Source: Halorubrum sp. 48-1-W (GTDB lineage Archaea > Halobacteriota > Halobacteria > Halobacteriales > Haloferacaceae). From it: a DNA stretch of 64,000 bases. This document shows positions 60,476-64,000 of this stretch, in pieces. Within the stretch, counting starts at the first letter, position 1. Every line of letters starts with the position of its first letter. The notes under the pieces are model-generated. The model searched no databases. It worked only from the letters and a program-made list of their open reading frames with translations, and was not told the DNA's origin. The stretch spans positions 1-64,000 of the forward strand of contig NZ_QMIM01000020.1 in the NCBI RefSeq assembly GCF_003287355.1. Reading direction: 5' to 3'. The position numbers were made by a program, and so were the translations under genes.

Positions 60476-60949
60476 ATGTCCCGTTCCCGCGACCTCCTCT
60501 CCGGCGTCTCGCTCGTCGCCGTCGCCGGCTGGTTCCTCGTCACGACCGGCGCCGGGAGCGACAGCCCCGCCCTCCTCGTCGCCGGGACGGGCTGTGGGCT
60601 CGCCGGCGTCGCGTACCTGCTCGCGGGGACGGGGTCGCCCCGGACGGTCGCCGGTCGCCGGCTGACGCCCGACCGGTTCCGCGGACTCGCGGTGACGGCG
60701 CTCGGGGTCGCGATCCTCGCGCTCGGCGCGGACGGCGTCGGCGGCGGGCTCGATGCGCTCTCCGCCGTCCTGCTCGTCGGCGGCGGCCTCGCGGTCGTCG
60801 CCGGGGTGCTCCGGACGACGCGGAGCGAGCCGCAGGACAGCGAGTCGACCGTCACCGACGACGACGAGCCCATTCACGACGGCGCTGACGACGACGAGCC
60901 CATTCACGACGGGGCCGACGACGACCGCCGGCCGGACGGGGGAAGCTAA
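60476..60949 (+). CDS. Hypothetical membrane protein with acidic repeat tail
   Basis: 157-aa protein with four hydrophobic segments (about 6-24, 28-48, 68-85 and 90-108) and a cytosolic acidic tail. The tail has a 10-residue repeat (DDDEPIHDGA, twice), encoded by a 30-bp DNA repeat (60858-60917). It lies between tfb and aroD, 50 bp after tfb, in the same direction. No family recognised. Confidence 0.65.
   Translation: MSRSRDLLSGVSLVAVAGWFLVTTGAGSDSPALLVAGTGCGLAGVAYLLAGTGSPRTVAGRRLTPDRFRGLAVTALGVAILALGADGVGGGLDALSAVLLVGGGLAVVAGVLRTTRSEPQDSESTVTDDDEPIHDGADDDEPIHDGADDDRRPDGGS
60858..60917. repeat. 30-bp in-frame tandem repeat
   Basis: Two copies of GACGACGACGAGCCCATTCA plus CGACGGCGCT-type at 60858 and 60888 (the second has GGGGCC). 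It is in the acidic tail of the small membrane protein. Confidence 0.85.
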
Positions 60950-60974
60950 GTCCCCCACCGTCGAAGGCCCGAGC

Positions 60975-61676
60975 ATGTTCGAGGAGTTCGTTCTCACGGC
61001 GAGCACCGGCGACCTCTCCGCGGAGCCGCGTGCTCGCGAGACGGCCGACGCCGTGGAGTTCCGTATGGACCTCGCCGACGACCCGTTGGCGCAGCTCGCG
61101 GACTACGACGGCACGCTCCCGCTCGTCGTCACGAACCGCGCAGGGTGGGAGGGCGGGGAGGCGGACGACCTCGGCCGGTACGGCGCGCTGGCGGAGGCTA
61201 TCACACACGACGCGGTCGTCGCGGTCGACGTCGAACTCGCCGCGCTCCGCGGGAACGCGCCGGCCGGCGAGCGGTCGCACGCGACCGCCCTGCGCGAGAG
61301 CGCTCGCGACGAGGGCGTGTCGGTGATCGCCTCCGTCCACGACTTCGAGTCGACGCCCGAGGTCGGAACGCTCACCGACCTGCTCGCGGACGCGGCGGGC
61401 GAGGGGGACGTGGGGAAGCTGGCGACCACCGCGAACGCCCGCGAGGACGCGCTCGCGATGCTGCGGGCCACCCACGAGGCGACCACAGCGGGCCACCGCG
61501 TCGCGACGATGTGTATGGGTGAGCCCGGGAGACACACCCGCGCCGTGGCCCCCGTGTACGGCTCGCGGATCGGGTACGCGCCCGTCGACACAGCGGATGC
61601 GACCGCGCCCGGGCAGTACCCGCTCGCGACGCTCCGTGGGTTGGTCGACGGGTTACTGGGGGAAGCCGAGCCGTAG
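60975..61676 (+). CDS. aroD: 3-dehydroquinate dehydratase, type I
   Basis: 233-aa shikimate-pathway enzyme that dehydrates 3-dehydroquinate via a Schiff base. The catalytic His is in VIASVHDFESTPEV and the Schiff-base Lys in GDVGKLATTANAREDAL. The N-terminal strand EFVLTASTGDLSAEP and VEFRMDLADDP (Glu binding) are present. Length normal for archaeal type I. The start at 60975 begins MFEEFVLTAS. It is convergent with purH, separated by a MITE-like element. Confidence 0.93.
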   Translation: MFEEFVLTASTGDLSAEPRARETADAVEFRMDLADDPLAQLADYDGTLPLVVTNRAGWEGGEADDLGRYGALAEAITHDAVVAVDVELAALRGNAPAGERSHATALRESARDEGVSVIASVHDFESTPEVGTLTDLLADAAGEGDVGKLATTANAREDALAMLRATHEATTAGHRVATMCMGEPGRHTRAVAPVYGSRIGYAPVDTADATAPGQYPLATLRGLVDGLLGEAEP

Positions 61677-61683
61677 GCGGCTC

Positions 61684-61794
61684 ATAGTGATTATTGCGAC
61701 TCTTTACCGCTATACTGGAACGAGACGACTATCAAACGGCCTGAAACACCGATATTTGTGACGTGGTCACGAAAATAATCGCAATAATCACTAT
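61684..61794. mobile_element. MITE-like element with 16-bp terminal inverted repeats
   Basis: ATAGTGATTATTGCGA at 61684-61699 is perfectly repeated in reverse complement at 61779-61794, enclosing 79 bp with no coding capacity. The element is AT-rich relative to its surroundings. It starts 8 bp after the aroD stop and its right end touches the purN-purH stop codon (61794-61796). No target-site duplication is visible. A bidirectional terminator is an alternative role; the TIR length and AT-content favour a MITE. Confidence 0.6.
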
Positions 61795-63398
61795 CAGTCG
61801 TGCCGGAAGCAACGCGACCCAGTGAACGCCATCGCCATGTCGTGGTCGTCGGCGGCAGTGATCACGTCCTCGTCGTTGACGGAGCCGCCGGGCTGGATCA
61901 CGGCCTCGATCCCGGCCTCCGCGGCCTCCTCGATCGCGTCCGGGAACGGGAAGAACGCGTCCGAGGCCATCACCGCGCCTTCGGCCGACTTCCCGTCGGC
62001 GTCCTTCTCGGCTTTCATCGCTGCGAGCGTGACGGCGTCGACGCGGGAGACCTGGCCCATGCCGACGCCGACCGTCTCGGTGCCGGTCGCGAACAGGATC
62101 CCGTTCGATTTGACGTGTTTGAGGGTCCGCCACGCGAACAGCATCGTCTCGACCTGCTCGTCCGTCGGCTCGCGCTCGGTGACGACCTCGAGGTCGACTG
62201 CGGTCGGCGACTGGAGGTCGCGCTCCTGGACGAGCCGCCCGCCGACGATCGGCTTCTCGACGAAGCGCTCCGAGAAGCGCTCGTCCCCGTCGCCGAGCGC
62301 CCCCACGTCGAGCACGCGGAGGTTCTTCTTCTCGGTGAGCACGTCGAGCGCGCTGTCGGTGTAGCCGGGGGCGACGACGACCTCCTTGAACGACTCCGCG
62401 ATCGCCTCGGCGGTGTCGGCGTCGCACCGCCGGTTCAGGGCGACGATCCCGCCGAACGCCGACTTGGCGTCGGTCCGGAGCGCCCTGTCGTACGCGTCCG
62501 CGAGGGTGTCGCTCATCGCACAGCCGGCGGGGTTGGTGTGTTTGATCACGGCGGCTGCCGGCTCGTCGAACTCCTTGATCAGGCCGAGCGCGGCGTCGGC
62601 GTCGTTGTAGTTGTTGTATCCCATCCCCTTCGAGCCGGGGTTCAACTCCGCCGCGCCGACGACGCTCGCCTCCTCGCAGGCGGGGTCGGCGTACAGCGCC
62701 GCGTCCTGATGGGGGTTCTCGCCGTAGCGCAGCGTGTCGGCGCGGTCCTCCGAGACGAACCGCCGGGCCGGGAAGGAGCCGCCGGTGTCGCCGTCGATCC
62801 GGACCGACTCGGGGACCCCGTCGGCGTCCGTCTCGACCTCGACCGCGCCCTCGGAGAACCATCGGATCGCCCGGGGGTACGCCGTGAACTCCGCCTCGTG
62901 GAGGACGCGCTCCTTCAGCGACGCGGCGTCGTCGTCGGCGTAGACCGGGACCGGCTCCTGGGTGAGGATCGGGCCGTCGTCGACCGCCTCGGTGACGACG
63001 TGGACGGTACAGCCGGTCGTCCTGACGCCCGCCTCGAGCACTTGCTCGTGGGCGTCGGTACCGGGGAACGCCGGCAGAAGCGACGGGTGGACGTTCAGGG
63101 TCGTCGGGGCAGTCTCGAGGAACTCGTCGGTGAGCACCCGCATGTAGCCGTCGAGACAGACGAGGTCGAAGTCGTAATCCGCCAACCGGTCGAGGATCCG
63201 GCGCTCGTGGCGCTCCCGCGACTCGCCCTCCTCGCGGGCGACGACTTCGGTCGGGATCCGGCGCTCGGCGGCGGCCTCGATGACCGGCGCGCCCTCGCGG
63301 TTCGTCAGGACGACCGACAGCTCCGCGCCCGCCGGCGCGACGTCGGCGATGTGTCGCAGGTTTCGTCCCCGGTTGCTGGCGAGTCCGGCGATCTTCAT
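61794..63398 (-). CDS. purH: PurN-PurH fusion: GAR transformylase/AICAR transformylase
   Basis: 534-aa bifunctional purine enzyme. Residues about 1-185 are a formyltransferase domain (MKIAGLASNRGRNLRHIADV; LNVHPSLLPAFPGTDAHEQV; CTVHVVTEAVDDGPILTQ) of the PurN type that formylates GAR. Residues about 215-534 are the AICAR formyltransferase part of PurH (GYNNYNDADAALGLIKEFDE, IKHTNPAGCA, KSAFGGIVALNRRC, and GSRCFRHD). The IMP cyclohydrolase domain of bacterial PurH is absent; archaea use PurO. The start at 63398 is by homology. It is divergent from purB. Confidence 0.93.
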   Translation of the reverse strand: MKIAGLASNRGRNLRHIADVAPAGAELSVVLTNREGAPVIEAAAERRIPTEVVAREEGESRERHERRILDRLADYDFDLVCLDGYMRVLTDEFLETAPTTLNVHPSLLPAFPGTDAHEQVLEAGVRTTGCTVHVVTEAVDDGPILTQEPVPVYADDDAASLKERVLHEAEFTAYPRAIRWFSEGAVEVETDADGVPESVRIDGDTGGSFPARRFVSEDRADTLRYGENPHQDAALYADPACEEASVVGAAELNPGSKGMGYNNYNDADAALGLIKEFDEPAAAVIKHTNPAGCAMSDTLADAYDRALRTDAKSAFGGIVALNRRCDADTAEAIAESFKEVVVAPGYTDSALDVLTEKKNLRVLDVGALGDGDERFSERFVEKPIVGGRLVQERDLQSPTAVDLEVVTEREPTDEQVETMLFAWRTLKHVKSNGILFATGTETVGVGMGQVSRVDAVTLAAMKAEKDADGKSAEGAVMASDAFFPFPDAIEEAAEAGIEAVIQPGGSVNDEDVITAADDHDMAMAFTGSRCFRHD

Positions 63399-63501
63399 GT
63401 CCGATCCCTCCGAGCGGCCGCGTTTATCGGTTACGGTCGTCGTCGGACGGATATACACGATCGAGGATAAGAACGCGGTGTGACGGCCGGTGCCGGCGCG
63501 G

Positions 63502-63511
63502 GAGTATACAC
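63502..63511 (+). promoter_or_regulatory. TATA-like element of purB
   Basis: AGTATACACT about 56-65 nt before the purB ATG at 63567. A second ATATACACG (63450-63458) suits the divergent purN-purH gene. Confidence 0.35.
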
Positions 63512-63566
63512 TTCCGTGGGTAGCGCCATCGACACGCTTTTGCGCGCTCCGGGGACACTCGCGGAC

Positions 63567-64000
63567 ATGACCGACGACCCGATCCCCGGACTCTCACGCG
63601 CGGACCCGCTCACGGCGGTCTCGCCGCTCGACGGGCGGTACGCCGGCCGAACCGCGCCGCTCTCGCCGTACGCGAGCGAGGCGGCGCTCATGCGGGCGCG
63701 GACCCGCGTGGAGGTCGAGTACCTGATCGAACTGGCCGAACTGGCGGCGACCCCGATCGCGCTCGAGGAGGGGGAAGCTGGAGCCCTGCGCGACCTCTAC
63801 GGATCGTTTGCTGCGGAGGACGCGAGGCTGATCAAGGACCTGGAAGTCGAGGGCGCGGAGGGCTACGCCGCGACCAACCACGACGTGAAGGCGGTGGAGT
63901 ACTTCCTCCGGATACGGCTGGAGGGGCTGGGGGAGGACGGGACGCTCGCGGACCCGACGGCGCTGTTCCCGTGGATCCACTTCGGGCTCACGAGCGAGGA
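63567..64000 (+). CDS. purB: Adenylosuccinate lyase, 5' part (cut by window end)
   Basis: The first 144 codons are in the window. The N-terminus MTDDPIPGLSRADPLTAVSP then LDGRYAGRTAPLSPYASEAA is the PurB start; NHDVKAVEYFLRIRL and HFGLTSE(D) follow (fumarase-superfamily signature region). The enzyme splits SAICAR and adenylosuccinate in purine synthesis. It continues past the window edge, so length is unknown. It is divergent from purN-purH, making a purine locus. Confidence 0.95.
   Translation, partial: MTDDPIPGLSRADPLTAVSPLDGRYAGRTAPLSPYASEAALMRARTRVEVEYLIELAELAATPIALEEGEAGALRDLYGSFAAEDARLIKDLEVEGAEGYAATNHDVKAVEYFLRIRLEGLGEDGTLADPTALFPWIHFGLTSE

Overview
The window is 64 kb of a haloarchaeal chromosome (class Halobacteria). 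The evidence is high GC, strongly acidic predicted proteins, many leaderless genes with a TATA box about 25 nt before the start codon, and archaeal marker genes: TFB, RpoL, S15, S3Ae, KEOPS Pcc1, RPA, LonB, proteasome beta, NOP5/fibrillarin, NadM and archaetidylserine synthase. The style resembles Halorubrum, but the genus cannot be fixed from this sequence alone.

Layout. 1-6.2 kb: a non-coding repeat element, a DRG-type GTPase, cytochrome oxidase coxB and a fused coxAC, then a decayed TnpB/IS200-IS605 remnant. 6.2-14.7 kb: FAD oxidoreductase, a tandem pair of YdjM/DUF457 membrane proteins, phosphoesterase, DUF5658 protein, TrxB-like protein, a solitary trpB, an SDR, tRNA-Gly with duplicated 3' fragments, and a Trm9-like methyltransferase. 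14.7-25.7 kb: pilC-pilB, SAM-hydroxide adenosyltransferase with nadM, lonB, a CBS-ParB protein and an arginine deiminase homologue. 25.8-32.3 kb: NOP5-fibrillarin (box C/D RNP), a half-size TFB, tRNA-Leu, mutL, and a thiolase with a DUF35-like partner. 32.4-36.5 kb: a flippase-like protein divergent from an alkaline-phosphatase-superfamily gene and two GT4 glycosyltransferases. 36.5-42.2 kb: rpa1-rpap1-rpe, a GT4/GT5 enzyme and rpoL. 42.3-46.9 kb: an acyl-CoA operon (3-hydroxyacyl-CoA dehydrogenase, enoyl-CoA hydratase, thiolase, HMG-CoA-synthase-like/DUF35 fusion). 47.0-49.8 kb: rps15-recJ-like-pcc1-rps3ae, with ATGA overlaps from recJ-like to rps3ae. 50.2-57.6 kb: PHP hydrolase, asparagine-synthetase-like protein, uracil-DNA glycosylase, a 57-aa protein with a strong promoter, psmB, pssA, an SPFH protein, and a winged-helix protein with a Tat-like N-terminus. 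57.8-64 kb: DUF84 NTPase, BtuF-like protein, tfb, aroD, a MITE-like element, a purN-purH fusion, and the 5' part of purB.

Three themes stand out. First, short tandem repeats (unit 18-30 bp, about 2-5 copies) occur throughout, both between genes and in frame inside acidic linkers, and look like a general slippage or duplication process in this lineage. Second, two thiolase/DUF35 modules carry substitutions at classical catalytic cysteines (Ser in one thiolase; Thr in the HMG-CoA-synthase-like fusion), suggesting acyl-CoA complexes with non-standard chemistry. Third, both tRNA genes are followed by duplicated tRNA 3' fragments, a footprint of integrative elements. A candidate small RNA (about 52.1-52.2 kb), a stand-alone TFB cyclin repeat and the Tat-like winged-helix protein are the other unusual items.
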